Shown piece after piece: positions 30,223-38,375 of a stretch of DNA of 64,000 nucleotides. Location: positions 62,001-126,000 of the forward strand of contig NZ_PTIX01000003.1 of assembly GCF_002934265.1 (NCBI RefSeq), written 5' to 3'. The notes beneath the pieces are model-generated. The model was not told where the DNA came from. It ran no database searches and saw only the letters and a program-made list of their open reading frames with translations. The DNA comes from Actinokineospora auranticolor. GTDB taxonomy: Bacteria; Actinomycetota; Actinomycetes; Mycobacteriales; Pseudonocardiaceae. Made by a program: the position numbers and the translations under genes. The stretch's first letter is position 1. Each line of letters opens with the position of its first letter.

Positions 30223-31107
30223 ATGAAGGGCATCGTTCTGGCCGGGGGCAGTGGGACCCGGTTGCACCCGATCACCCAGGCGGTGTCCAAGCAGCTGCTG
30301 CCCGTCTACGACAAGCCGATGATCTACTACCCGATCTCGGTGCTCATGCTGGCCGGGATCCGCGAGATCCTGATCATCTCCACGCCGTCGGACCTGCCCA
30401 ACTTCCGCAGGCTGCTCGGCGACGGGAGCCAGTTCGGCATCAGCTTCTCCTACGCCGAGCAGGCTCACCCGAACGGCCTGGCCGAGGCGTTCATCATCGG
30501 CGAGGAGTTCGTCGGCGACGACCACGTGGCCCTGGTGCTCGGCGACAACATCTTCTTCGGCCTGGGCTTCTCGCAGATGATGCAGGCCAACACCGCGCAG
30601 CTCGACGGCGCGGTGCTCTTCGGCTACCCGGTCAAGGACCCCGAGCGCTACGGCGTCGGCGAGGTCGACGCGGACGGGCGGCTGCTGTCGATCGAGGAGA
30701 AGCCCGCCAAGGCCAAGTCGAACCGGGCCATCACCGGCCTGTACTTCTACGACAACGACGTGATCAAGATCGCCAAGGGGTTGACCCCGTCGGCCCGCGG
30801 CGAGCTCGAGATCACCGACGTCAACCTGGAGTACCTCCGCCAGGGCCGGGCCCGGCTGCTCGACCTCGGCCGCGGCTTCGCCTGGCTGGACACCGGCACC
30901 CACGACTCCCTGCTGGAGGCGGGCCAGTTCGTGCAGGTCTTGGAGCACCGGACCGGCGTGCGCCTGGCCTGCCTGGAGGAGATCGCCCTGGACCACGGCT
31001 ACATCACCCCGGACGAGTGCTACGCCCTGGGCGCCAAGCTGGCCAAGTCCGGGTACGGCGAGTACGTCATGGGCCTCGCCGTCGCCGCGGGTGCCACAGC
31101 GCGCTGA
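30223..31107 (+). CDS. rmlA: Glucose-1-phosphate thymidylyltransferase
   Basis: This enzyme makes dTDP-glucose from glucose-1-phosphate and dTTP, the first step toward dTDP-rhamnose for the cell wall. The 294-residue protein starts [16 protein letters not shown] (nucleotide-binding loop). It contains [17 protein letters not shown], the metal-binding [10 protein letters not shown] and [10 protein letters not shown]. The length matches RmlA. ATG 30223 follows GGGGGAG, and a GTG directly before it is possible. The rest of the rml pathway is not in this window. A textbook terminator ends the gene. Confidence 0.93.
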   Translation: MKGIVLAGGSGTRLHPITQAVSKQLLPVYDKPMIYYPISVLMLAGIREILIISTPSDLPNFRRLLGDGSQFGISFSYAEQAHPNGLAEAFIIGEEFVGDDHVALVLGDNIFFGLGFSQMMQANTAQLDGAVLFGYPVKDPERYGVGEVDADGRLLSIEEKPAKAKSNRAITGLYFYDNDVIKIAKGLTPSARGELEITDVNLEYLRQGRARLLDLGRGFAWLDTGTHDSLLEAGQFVQVLEHRTGVRLACLEEIALDHGYITPDECYALGAKLAKSGYGEYVMGLAVAAGATAR

Positions 31108-31119
31108 CTCCCGTTGAAC

Positions 31120-31154
31120 ACGGCCGACCAGGGTCCCTCTGGTCGGCCGTTTTT
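31120..31154 (+). terminator. Intrinsic terminator of rmlA
   Basis: ACGGCCGACCAG (31120-31131) pairs perfectly with CTGGTCGGCCGT (31139-31150) across a 7-nt loop, followed by TTTT. It is the best U-tract terminator in the plus direction in this part of the window. Confidence 0.92.
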
Positions 31155-31410
31155 CTGAGGCTTCATGGTTGGCGAGGGCGGGAGCACGGACGCCATCTCG
31201 GGCAGGAATGGGAAGCGCCAAGGCGGGTTCGTCGTCGTGTTCCTTGAGCGTCAACGCGCTGACGAGGACGTCGGCGCCGTAGAAGTGCCAGGGCGCGCAT
31301 TCCACCGGGTAGCCAATCGCCGTATTGGTCGATTGGGGCACCTCGGGAAAGGGCAGCGCGAAGGGACCAGGAGTTGGCGCGCCGGGCTCAGTGTTCGGGA
31401 GGAGCGCGAG
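31155..31410 (-). other. Unassigned interval with a coding-like minus-strand frame
   Basis: No complete gene is evident. On the minus strand the frame directly after the stop of the next gene (31411) stays open and reads protein-like, including VPQSTNTAIGYPVECAP and FYGADVLVSALTLKEH. Its codons are moderately G/C-rich at the third position. It then runs into the rmlA terminator. It may be a gene remnant or a former C-terminal part of the neighbouring protein. Confidence 0.35.
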
Positions 31411-32445
31411 CTAGTGGGTCCGTGCTTTGTGGAGTCGGTGGCGGGGGCGGGCGAACAACGGGTAGCGCAAGAGGTTGGGGCGTAGGGCTTTCCAGGGGTC
31501 GAGTGCTGCGGCCAGGTCGTGTGGGAGTCGGGGGTTGGCCCCGGTGAGGACGTGGATCTGGTCCCGGAGCCTGCGGGAGAGGCGGATCTCGTCGGGGGTC
31601 AGGGATGGGCCGTGGGCGAGGCGCTCGGCTTCCGGGAGGGCGGCGGGTGGGTTGTCCAACCAGGCCCGGACGGCGGTGGGGAGAGCGGGGTCCTCGGGTG
31701 GGAGGGCCAGGATGAGGTTCACCGCGTCCACGCCCGGCGGGTTTACCTTGCGGTTGAGGGCTTCCGCGAGGAGAAGGGGGCGTAGCGGGTGGTCGCGGGG
31801 GAATGGTGCGATGAGCTGTCGCCACCAGGTCGTGCGGTCGGTGCTGGGGTCGTGGCGGTGCAGCCAGGTGCGGATTTGCCCAGGTGACTGGGACTTCAGG
31901 AACCGAGCCCGGTCGGCGAACCCCTGCTGCCTGCCCGGCGGGTGGTGGTAGGTCAGGTCTGTCCGGTGCGTTGTCCCGGTGATGGACCAGATCCGGCCGT
32001 ATTCTCCGGGGACCTCCGGGTCTGCCGAGATTGTCACCGACGTGCCGATGGTGGGTTCGTAGGCGTAGCGGAAGTTGTCCGGTGTGATCGAGTTGTCCGG
32101 CACCAACGTGAAACCCCGGGCAGCCACGGCGACCCGGAGTTCGGTGAAGGTCGGCGGCTTCCGGCGGAACCGGCCGTAGTGGGCGGTCAGCGCTTCGCCG
32201 ACGCGGCCGCGGGCGGTGAAGAGGTTTCCCGCCCGCGCGCTCAGGCCGAGCGGCTCCGGGTCGGGCCAGTCCCAGGCGAACTCGACCAGTCCGGTGTGGA
32301 GGGTCCGGCGCAGCTGCGTGCGGCTGAGGCGCCAGGTCTGGCTCGGGCCCAGGACGGCCTCCACCTCGGCCACGGTGCTGGTGTGGTCGAGCCCCAGCGC
32401 GGTGCCGGTGGTCACCAGGTCGGCGAAGAAGCGCAGGTCGGTCAC
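31411..32445 (-). CDS. Hypothetical protein, 344 residues
   Basis: I do not recognise a family for this protein. It is soluble, with no signal peptide or membrane helix, rich in Pro, Arg and Leu and with few cysteines. Segments such as FRYAYEPTIGTSVTISADPE and GRIWSITGTTHRTDLTYHHP suggest a beta-rich middle, and the C-terminal 100 residues are Pro/Leu-rich and helical. The GTG at 32445 (VTDLRFFADLV) is the only sensible start. It lies 45 bp downstream of the HIT-family gene on the same strand, so the two may form an operon. The reading frame remains open after its TAG. Confidence 0.7.
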   Translation of the reverse strand: MTDLRFFADLVTTGTALGLDHTSTVAEVEAVLGPSQTWRLSRTQLRRTLHTGLVEFAWDWPDPEPLGLSARAGNLFTARGRVGEALTAHYGRFRRKPPTFTELRVAVAARGFTLVPDNSITPDNFRYAYEPTIGTSVTISADPEVPGEYGRIWSITGTTHRTDLTYHHPPGRQQGFADRARFLKSQSPGQIRTWLHRHDPSTDRTTWWRQLIAPFPRDHPLRPLLLAEALNRKVNPPGVDAVNLILALPPEDPALPTAVRAWLDNPPAALPEAERLAHGPSLTPDEIRLSRRLRDQIHVLTGANPRLPHDLAAALDPWKALRPNLLRYPLFARPRHRLHKARTH

Positions 32446-32490
32446 CCGGTCAGTCTGGCCGGGTGCCCGCTCGACCCGCGAGCCGTTTGC

Positions 32491-32931
32491 TCAAGCCCGG
32501 GTGCGCCAGCTCTGCTGGTCGCTCTCCGGGAAGATCCGCCGGATGCCGCCAGCGGGCTCGGCGACGTCGCCGAGGTAGCGCGGGATCAGGTGGATGTGCA
32601 GGTGGTCGATGGTGCGCCCGGCGGCGCGACCGTCGTTGACGCCGATGGTGTAGCCGAGGGGGTTGTGCTCCCGCGAGATCCGCTCCTTGACCCGGCGCAT
32701 CAGGGCGTAGGCGTCCTCGATCTCGCCGGGGCGCAGGTCGAAGAAGGACTCGACGTGGCGCTTCGGGACGATCTCGACGTGGCCCGCGGTCGCCGGGAAG
32801 TTGTCGTACCTGGCGTAGAAGTGGTCGCTCTCGTCGAGCAGGCGGTTGGCGCCCTCGTCGCGGAAGCGGCAGAACAGGCAGGTCAGCTCCGTGTCGGCGG
32901 GTGCGCCGCCCATGGTCGGCAGTTGCGTCAT
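32491..32931 (-). CDS. HIT-family (histidine triad) nucleotide hydrolase
   Basis: This 146-residue HIT protein hydrolyses nucleotide-phosphate bonds such as AMP-lysine or Ap4A-type compounds. The catalytic triad motif DHLHIHLIPR is near residue 111. An N-terminal CLFCRF pair may bind zinc. GHVEIVPKRHVESFFDL is the usual substrate-proximal segment. ATG 32931 is chosen because AGGAG lies 6 bp upstream. Its 5' region on this strand carries a structured element ending in an intrinsic terminator, which may attenuate it. Confidence 0.9.
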   Translation of the reverse strand: MTQLPTMGGAPADTELTCLFCRFRDEGANRLLDESDHFYARYDNFPATAGHVEIVPKRHVESFFDLRPGEIEDAYALMRRVKERISREHNPLGYTIGVNDGRAAGRTIDHLHIHLIPRYLGDVAEPAGGIRRIFPESDQQSWRTRA

Positions 32932-33079
32932 CCAAACTCCTCGGGGTGGTCGTCGGGACACTGAACCACCACCGGGGCACGCGCTCCAGACTTGTCGCTC
33001 CATCGGGTGCCGCCGGTCGGCGGTTGTCGGAGTATCCCGCTCCGGCGCGCACACCGGTATGGACAAAAGAAGGACGCGA

Positions 33080-33192
33080 AAAAGAGGACCGGCCACACCC
33101 CTGCACAGTGTGGCCGGTCCCGGTGTCCCGTCGCGCGCGAGGGCGGCGCGATCCGGACACCTATTCCCGCCGGGGAGCCAACCTGGCGGGAA
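33080..33192 (-). ncRNA. Candidate structured RNA ending in an intrinsic terminator
   Basis: Read on the minus strand, three hairpins follow each other. TTCCCGCC/GGCGGGAA spans 33192-33164. GGTGTCC with inner TCGCGC, closed by GCGCGA and GGACACC, spans 33161-33122. A 13-bp stem, GGACCGGCCACAC with GTGTGGCCGGTCC, spans 33120-33086 and is followed by TCTTTTT. The last is a convincing terminator in the minus direction, 150 bp before the HIT gene. The element is either a small RNA or an attenuator/riboswitch in the HIT leader. I match no known riboswitch. The rest of the 577-bp interval has no convincing gene. Confidence 0.5.
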
Positions 33193-33406
33193 ATCCGTTG
33201 GGTGCGCATTCGGCGCGACCGCCGACCGGGGTACGCCGATCGCCGGGGTCCGCGAGGCCGTTCGGGGGCGGTTGGCCGTGCTTGGGCCAACCGGATGCCG
33301 CGACCGGTAATTCACAGAATAGCGGCGCTCTGCCGAATGGCGGAGCTGATTGCTCCCCCCGGCTATTCACGGCTGCGGCATTCGCGGCATTCTTGCTGGT
33401 CAACGG

Positions 33407-33412
33407 TACAAT
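33407..33412 (+). promoter_or_regulatory. -10 element of the secreted-protein gene
   Basis: TACAAT is a near-consensus -10, 97 bp upstream of ATG 33509. The -35 at 17 bp (GCGGCA) is weak. The surrounding stretch is the most A/T-rich part of the interval. Confidence 0.5.
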
Positions 33413-33508
33413 TTGAGCCGGTGTCACCCGAATGCGGGACGTGGATCCCGTTGCGCACTGGCTAACTTTCCTTTCCTGTTCCGGGTCCTAGTAGCGGGGG
33501 TGGAATCC

Positions 33509-34099
33509 ATGTCACGAATCAGGCTGTCCCGAATGCGACGTTGGACCGCGGTGGCCGTGGCGGCTGCCGCGGTCGCCACGTCTGTAGCGGTGTCGATCAC
33601 CGGTGCGTCGGCCGCCACGGGCGCGGCGGCCGACCAGGGCCGCCGGGTCGAGGTCGCGGTCGCCACGCCGGTCCCGTTCGGCCCCGTCGCGGGCATCCCG
33701 AAGCTCGAAATGGTGCCCGACGCACCCGCCGACCGCAGGCTGGGCTACGGCCCCGACCTGGCGGTCGCCAAGATCCCTTTCGACTACGACTTCCGGTTCC
33801 GCTCGCTGCTGCCCTCGCGGCTGTTCTGGCCCACCAGCGAGAGCAAGGCCTGCGTCGTCCTGCGCGGCACCGGCGGCTCGGACCCCACCTACTACGGCAA
33901 GGAGATCCTCGTCGAGATGTGGGACGGCTACGGCAACGACACCAAGGTCGGTCCGTCCGTGCGCTACACCCTCAACGGCCAGTCCTACGGCTACTGCTGG
34001 ACCGGCACCTACCCGTACCACGAGCACTTCTTCAAGCTCGTCAAGAACTGGGGCCCCACCATCGAGGTGATCGGTCAGGGCCGGGTCGTGGCGAACTAG
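33509..34099 (+). CDS. Secreted protein of unknown function
   Basis: This 196-residue protein has a clear Sec signal peptide: a basic start (MSRIRLSRMRRW), a hydrophobic core (AVAVAAAAVATSVAVSI) and an Ala-x-Ala-type cut near residue 35 (TGASA). The mature part holds two cysteines (KACVVLRG and YGYCWTG) that could form a disulfide, and many aromatic residues such as YYGKEILVEMWDGYGND. I do not recognise the family. ATG 33509 is assigned. An in-frame GTG nine bases earlier is possible. It has its own promoter and stands alone. Confidence 0.75.
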   Translation: MSRIRLSRMRRWTAVAVAAAAVATSVAVSITGASAATGAAADQGRRVEVAVATPVPFGPVAGIPKLEMVPDAPADRRLGYGPDLAVAKIPFDYDFRFRSLLPSRLFWPTSESKACVVLRGTGGSDPTYYGKEILVEMWDGYGNDTKVGPSVRYTLNGQSYGYCWTGTYPYHEHFFKLVKNWGPTIEVIGQGRVVAN

Positions 34100-34164
34100 C
34101 CGCGCGCGGACCCGGGGACGTGGTGGCGCCGCCCACCACGTCCCCGTCCCACGGTTGGCCACGG

Positions 34165-35409
34165 TCATGGCTTCGCGGCTCCCGGCTTGCCCAGGCGCAG
34201 CACGTTCTCCGCGGCGTCCGGTCCGGCCGTGCGCGCCACCAGCCAGTGCGGCTCGTAGCCCGCCAGCTTGGCGAAGGTGAGCGCGAGCCGCGGCTCGTCC
34301 CAGGCCTGCAGCACCAGCCGCTGCTCCTCGCCGAAGTCCCCGGGGCCGGTCGCGGTGAACTCCGCGTGGTCGCCGACCTCGCGCACCCGCCCCGGGACCC
34401 GCGAGATCGCGACCCCGACGGTGCCGTGCGCGGCCAGTTCGCTCAACCGGGTGTCGACGGTGCCGTCCGGTGCCGCCACCACGCCGACCACGCCGTTCGG
34501 GGTGATGATCAGGTCGCCCTGGCGCACCCCCGGTCCCTCGGCCCGCAGCGCCGCGCCTGCCCTGCGCAGCGCCACGGGACCGAGGTCGACGTCATCGGAA
34601 ACCCCGGTGACGAGCGTGTAGTCCTCCGTGCTCGCGGCGCCGCGGAACTGCACGCGCAGCTCGCTGTTCCACGCGCCCGCGCCCATCTCGTACTGCGGCC
34701 ACAGCGCGCCGACGACGGTGGTCGGCCAGCTCGGCTCCGACTGGGAGTCGATGGTGGAGGTGTAGACCTTGCCGTTCTCCGCAGCGGGCGAGGTCAACGC
34801 CATCCCCACCGCGTTCTGGTCGATCGGCGGCTCGTCCTCGGGCAGCGGCCGCGACGCCATGAACCCGACCCCGCGCTGCTCCGGCGTCACCGGCGCGACC
34901 GCGCGCACCAGCAGCCGGTCGCGCGGGTCGGACGGCCGGTTGACCCGGATCGGGGTGGTCACGAAGGCGACCTGCCCGGACTCCGGGGCGATCAGCGCCA
35001 CCACGACCATGTTCGCCGACATGTTGGGCGAGACCCCGGCGAACAGCGGCTTGAGCGGCCCGCGCGGCGGTTGCCGGTAGGAGTGCCACGCCTGTTCCGC
35101 GCGGGCGACCAGGTCCTTGTCCGCGGCGAGCTCGCCGCGCGCGGGCCACTGCGCCATGGGCGTCGTCGCGTCCACCTGGCGTGCGGGTTCCGCGTGCTCG
35201 CCCGCGGTCGTGACCGCGAACGCCCCGGCGACCGCGAGGGCGACCACCGCCATCGCGGTGAAAACCTGGATCCGCTGGTTGCGCCGGTCCCGCCTGCGCC
35301 GGTGCACCTGCCGCAGCACGGTGTCGACCTGGCCCGCCGACGCGCGGACCGCGACGTCCGCCAGCTCCTCCCGCAGCCGGGTCGCGTACTCCTGCTCCTC
35401 GGCGATCAC
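34165..35409 (-). CDS. Membrane protein, probable partner of the adjacent sigma factor
   Basis: This 414-residue protein has an N-terminal cytoplasmic stretch of about 45 residues (EEQEYATRLREELADVAVRA), one helix (about 48-70: VFTAMAVVALAVAGAFAVTT) and a large external domain of unknown type. Its GTG start overlaps the sigma-factor stop as GTGA, so the two are translated together. This, plus topology, suggests an anti-sigma or sensor role, though the N-terminal region lacks a zinc HxxxCxxC motif. Function is inferred from context only. Confidence 0.7.
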   Translation of the reverse strand: MIAEEQEYATRLREELADVAVRASAGQVDTVLRQVHRRRRDRRNQRIQVFTAMAVVALAVAGAFAVTTAGEHAEPARQVDATTPMAQWPARGELAADKDLVARAEQAWHSYRQPPRGPLKPLFAGVSPNMSANMVVVALIAPESGQVAFVTTPIRVNRPSDPRDRLLVRAVAPVTPEQRGVGFMASRPLPEDEPPIDQNAVGMALTSPAAENGKVYTSTIDSQSEPSWPTTVVGALWPQYEMGAGAWNSELRVQFRGAASTEDYTLVTGVSDDVDLGPVALRRAGAALRAEGPGVRQGDLIITPNGVVGVVAAPDGTVDTRLSELAAHGTVGVAISRVPGRVREVGDHAEFTATGPGDFGEEQRLVLQAWDEPRLALTFAKLAGYEPHWLVARTAGPDAAENVLRLGKPGAAKP

Positions 35410-35915
35410 GTCCCCCTCCTCCCCGGTGCCGCCGCCTGCTCCGCCGCCCACAACTGCCGTATCCGCGCCATGCCCCGGCTGGTCAGCGACTTCACGGTGC
35501 CCACCGAGCAGTCCAGCTCGACGGCCGTCTGCGCCTCGGACAGGTCCAGCACCACCCGGGCCAGCACGGCCGCGCGCTGCCTCGGCGGCAGCTGCTGGAG
35601 CACCACCAGCACGTGGTCGCGGGCGACCACCGCGGGCGCGAAGTCCTCCAGGTCCAGCTGCTCGGCCAGCTCGTCGAGCGGGACCTGCGGCTTGCGCCGC
35701 GCGACCCGCAGGAACTCGTGGTAGATCGCCTTGCGGACGTAGGCCACGGCGTTGTCGGCGGGGACGCGGCGCCAGCGGCGCAGGCAGCGCAGCAGCGCCT
35801 CCTGCACGATCTCCTCGGCGTCCCACCGGCGACCGGTCAGCATGATGGCGTAGCGCAGCAGCTGGTCGTACCGCTCGCGGACGAACTCGTCGAACCCCGC
35901 GTCCCCGCCGCGCAC
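35406..35915 (-). CDS. SigE-family ECF RNA polymerase sigma factor
   Basis: This 169-residue sigma factor has region 2 (about 8-75: FVRERYDQLLRYAIMLTGRR and AEEIVQEALLRCLRRW) and region 4 with its helix-turn-helix (about 105-155: LPPRQRAAVLARVVLDLS and CSVGTVKSLTSRGMARIR). It belongs to the actinobacterial SigE-type ECF group. I chose GTG 35915. Longer frames upstream are Gly-rich and unlikely. It is co-transcribed with the downstream membrane protein. Target promoters are unknown. Confidence 0.88.
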   Translation of the reverse strand: MRGGDAGFDEFVRERYDQLLRYAIMLTGRRWDAEEIVQEALLRCLRRWRRVPADNAVAYVRKAIYHEFLRVARRKPQVPLDELAEQLDLEDFAPAVVARDHVLVVLQQLPPRQRAAVLARVVLDLSEAQTAVELDCSVGTVKSLTSRGMARIRQLWAAEQAAAPGRRGT

Positions 35916-36030
35916 CCCGCCACCTCCCCCCGTCCCGTCACGCAGTCCACCCCCTAGACCGGGCGCGGGGTCGGAAAGGTTGCCGATCCGCCGAAAGATC
36001 TTGAAAAATCGGGCCGGTACGGTCGTCGGC

Positions 36031-36450
36031 ATGAGCAGGCCCGCCTTCCACCTCGCCATCCCGGTCGACGACCTCGACGCGGCCCGCCGCTTCTACGGGG
36101 AGGTGCTGGGCTGCCCGCGCGGCCGCCAGGACCGGACCTGGGTCGACTGGAACCTCGCCGGGCACCAGGTCGTGACGCACCTGGCGCCGGGGCGGCGCGG
36201 GGACGCGGCGACCAACCCGGTGGACGGGCAAGGGGTCCCGGTGCCGCACTTCGGGCTGGTGCTCGACGTCCCCGACTTCCACGCGCTCGCCGACCGGCTG
36301 CGCGCCGCGGGCGCCGACTTCGTCATCGAGCCCTATGTCCGGTTCGAGGGGGAACCGGGCGAGCAGTGGACGATGTTCCTGCGCGACCCGGCGGGCAACG
36401 CGCTGGAGTTCAAGGCCATGGCCGACCCCGACCTGCTCTTCGCCGGATGA
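36031..36450 (+). CDS. VOC-family (glyoxalase/dioxygenase fold) protein
   Basis: This 139-residue protein has two beta-alpha-beta-beta-beta modules, as in glyoxalase I and dioxygenases. The first module starts FHLAIPVDDLDAARRFYGEV, and the second carries FGLVLDVPDF and the family ending FLRDPAGNALEFKAM. The His/Glu metal ligands appear present (HLAIP, HFGLV, LEFKA). Substrate is unknown. ATG 36031 is assigned. Its TGA overlaps the ATG of the next gene, so they form a two-gene unit. Confidence 0.85.
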   Translation: MSRPAFHLAIPVDDLDAARRFYGEVLGCPRGRQDRTWVDWNLAGHQVVTHLAPGRRGDAATNPVDGQGVPVPHFGLVLDVPDFHALADRLRAAGADFVIEPYVRFEGEPGEQWTMFLRDPAGNALEFKAMADPDLLFAG

Positions 36451-37412
36451 CCGCCGACCTCGTCGCCCGCACCGTCGCCCAGGGGCTCGCCGGGCCGCGG
36501 GCCACCGACGTCGTGTCCGCCGTGCGCCGGGTCGTCGGCATCCAGGCCCAGGACATCCGCGCCGCCCGGCTGGCCGTGCGGGTGCGCACCGAGGGGCTGG
36601 TCCGGTCCGATGTGGACGACGCGTGCGCGGCAGGCTCGGTGGTCCGCACCTGGGCCATGCGCGGGACGCTGCACATGCTGGCGGCGGCGGACGCGGGCTG
36701 GGTCGTGTCGCTGCTCGGCCCCCGGTTCGCGCACGGCTACCGGGGGCGCCGACTGCAACTGGGCATCGACGACGCGCTGGCCGCGCACGGCGCGGAGATC
36801 GTGGCCGCCGCCTGCTCGGCGCCGCGCAGCCGCCCCGAACTGGTCGACGCGCTGGCCGCGGCGGGAGTCGTACTCGACCCCAAGTCGCAGGCGCCGCACC
36901 ACATGGTCACCTACGCGGCGATGACGGGCCGGATCCGGCGGGGACCCGACCGGTCGGACACCGAGCCGACGTACGTGGCCTTCGACCCCGGCGCGCCCCT
37001 GGACGAAGCGGACGCGTTGGCGCGATTGGCGCAGCGGTACCTGGAGGGCTTCGCGCCCGCCACGGCGGAGGACTTCGCCACCTGGGCCGGACTTCCGCTG
37101 GGCAAGGCGCGGTCGGCGTTCCGGGGGTTGGCGCAGCCACCGCAGTCGCCTGACCCCGGGCCGACCACCCGCCTGCTCGGGCATTTCGACACGTACCTGC
37201 TGGGGTACCGCACGCGTGACGGGATCGTGCCGCCGGAACTGAGCAAACGCGTGCAGGCGGGCGGGGGCATGATCATGCCCACGGTCCTGGTCGACGGACG
37301 CGTCGTCGCGACCTGGCAGCGCACGTCCGCAGGCGTGGAGACCAGTCCGCGGGTGAACGTCGACGCGGAACTCGATGACCTCCGCCGCTGGAACGGCGAC
37401 GCCGAGAGCTGA
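36447..37412 (+). CDS. Winged helix DNA-binding domain protein (AlkX/YcaQ-like)
   Basis: This 321-residue protein belongs to the HTH_42 family, whose characterised members unhook DNA crosslinks as glycosylases. The diagnostic segment is VVGIQAQDIRAARLAVRVR near residue 27-45, holding the QxQ-type motif. AMRGTLHMLAAADAGW and the C-terminal GHFDTYLLGYRTRD with PTVLVDGRVVATWQR also fit the family. ATG 36447 overlaps the VOC gene's stop (ATGA). DNA-glycosylase activity is inferred from family, not proven. Confidence 0.82.
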   Translation: MTADLVARTVAQGLAGPRATDVVSAVRRVVGIQAQDIRAARLAVRVRTEGLVRSDVDDACAAGSVVRTWAMRGTLHMLAAADAGWVVSLLGPRFAHGYRGRRLQLGIDDALAAHGAEIVAAACSAPRSRPELVDALAAAGVVLDPKSQAPHHMVTYAAMTGRIRRGPDRSDTEPTYVAFDPGAPLDEADALARLAQRYLEGFAPATAEDFATWAGLPLGKARSAFRGLAQPPQSPDPGPTTRLLGHFDTYLLGYRTRDGIVPPELSKRVQAGGGMIMPTVLVDGRVVATWQRTSAGVETSPRVNVDAELDDLRRWNGDAES

Positions 37413-37416
37413 CCCG

Positions 37417-37917
37417 TCAGACCCCGAAGGCGGGCGGGTACTCGACCAGGCCGGTCGGCGTCGGGCGCGGGGGATCCAGCGACAGCGCCATGAATGCCTC
37501 GTCGGGCACCTCGAACGGCGCCCGGATGCCGAACCCGGACGCGGGCGTGAACCCGAACCGCGGGTAGTACTCGGCGTGCCCCAGCACCACTACGAGGTTC
37601 TCGCCGAGCCCGCGCGCCGCGTCGAGCCCGGCCCGGATGGCCGCCGACCCGGCACCCCGGCCCTGGTGGGCGGGCAGCACCGAGCACGGCGCCAGTGCGA
37701 GCGCCCGCTCGCCGCCGACGCGGCAGCGGGTGAGCAGCGCGTGCCCCACGACCTCGTCGCCGAGCACGGTCACGACGGAGAGCCCGTCGATCCAGGCCGC
37801 CGGGTCGGCGCGCAGGGCGTCGACCAGGTCGGCCTCGGCGGCGGTCGGGAAGGCCGCCGCGGTCACGGCGTGGATGGCGGCGGTGTCGGCCGCGGTCTCC
37901 GGGCGGGTGGTCCACAT
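37417..37917 (-). CDS. GNAT-family N-acetyltransferase
   Basis: This 166-residue acetyltransferase has the acetyl-CoA-binding motif A in SVLPAHQGRGAGSAAIRAGL (Q/RxxGxG/A) preceded by the beta-4 strand ALALAPCSVLP. The closing segment HAEYYPRFGFTPASGFGI is typical of the YhbS-like subgroup. Its substrate is unknown. It is convergent with the winged-helix gene, whose stop lies only 4 bp away. ATG 37917 is assigned. Confidence 0.88.
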   Translation of the reverse strand: MWTTRPETAADTAAIHAVTAAAFPTAAEADLVDALRADPAAWIDGLSVVTVLGDEVVGHALLTRCRVGGERALALAPCSVLPAHQGRGAGSAAIRAGLDAARGLGENLVVVLGHAEYYPRFGFTPASGFGIRAPFEVPDEAFMALSLDPPRPTPTGLVEYPPAFGV

Positions 37918-38375
37918 GGCGCGGCCGTCCTGTTCGTGTGTGGTGTCCGGGTCAGGTGTAGTCGACGCGCTCGGCGCCTGCGGCCGAATGGCCGCCGATG
38001 TCTCGCTCTGTTGGCAGACCGTTGGGCTATCAGGGTGATCACCGTTGGGGTGACCGTCCTACGCCCGATTTGCGTGTGGAACGTCCTATCACCGGCTCTG
38101 CGCGTCGGCCGCTGCTCCCGACCCGCGCGGACCAGGCCGGAGTCCTCGCTGGTGAGCGTCCAAAGGGCGAACTCGTTGGTGGGCCGGAAAGGCGCACCGC
38201 CACCACCTCGACCGGCCATCTCACCTGATGAGCAGGGGTCTTCGATGGTGTCCGCGAGTAACTAGCACACGTGCCTAGGTCGCCTGATCGGGGTACAGTC
38301 AGCGGGCCGTCGGGGGACTCGCCATGCGCGGGGGAGGCCAGCAGGGGCCGATCACCGCCCGTTCGAGGAGGTTGC
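37918..38375. other. Intergenic region upstream of the GGDEF-EAL gene
   Basis: No convincing gene is present in these 458 bp. A 10-bp palindrome, GGTGATCACC, lies at 38034-38043, next to GGGGTGACC. A TANNNT -10, TACAGT, lies at 38294-38299 with a weak -35 and probably drives the downstream gene, giving a leader of about 70 nt. I looked for a BldD-type site and saw only partial matches. Confidence 0.5.

Noticed and set aside
33080-33192. T-box or known riboswitch
   Set aside because: I found no T-box sequence or conserved core of the riboswitch classes I know.
35980-36030. Upstream start for the VOC gene
   Set aside because: The extra 17 residues are basic and unlike the family, and the internal ATG fits the fold start.
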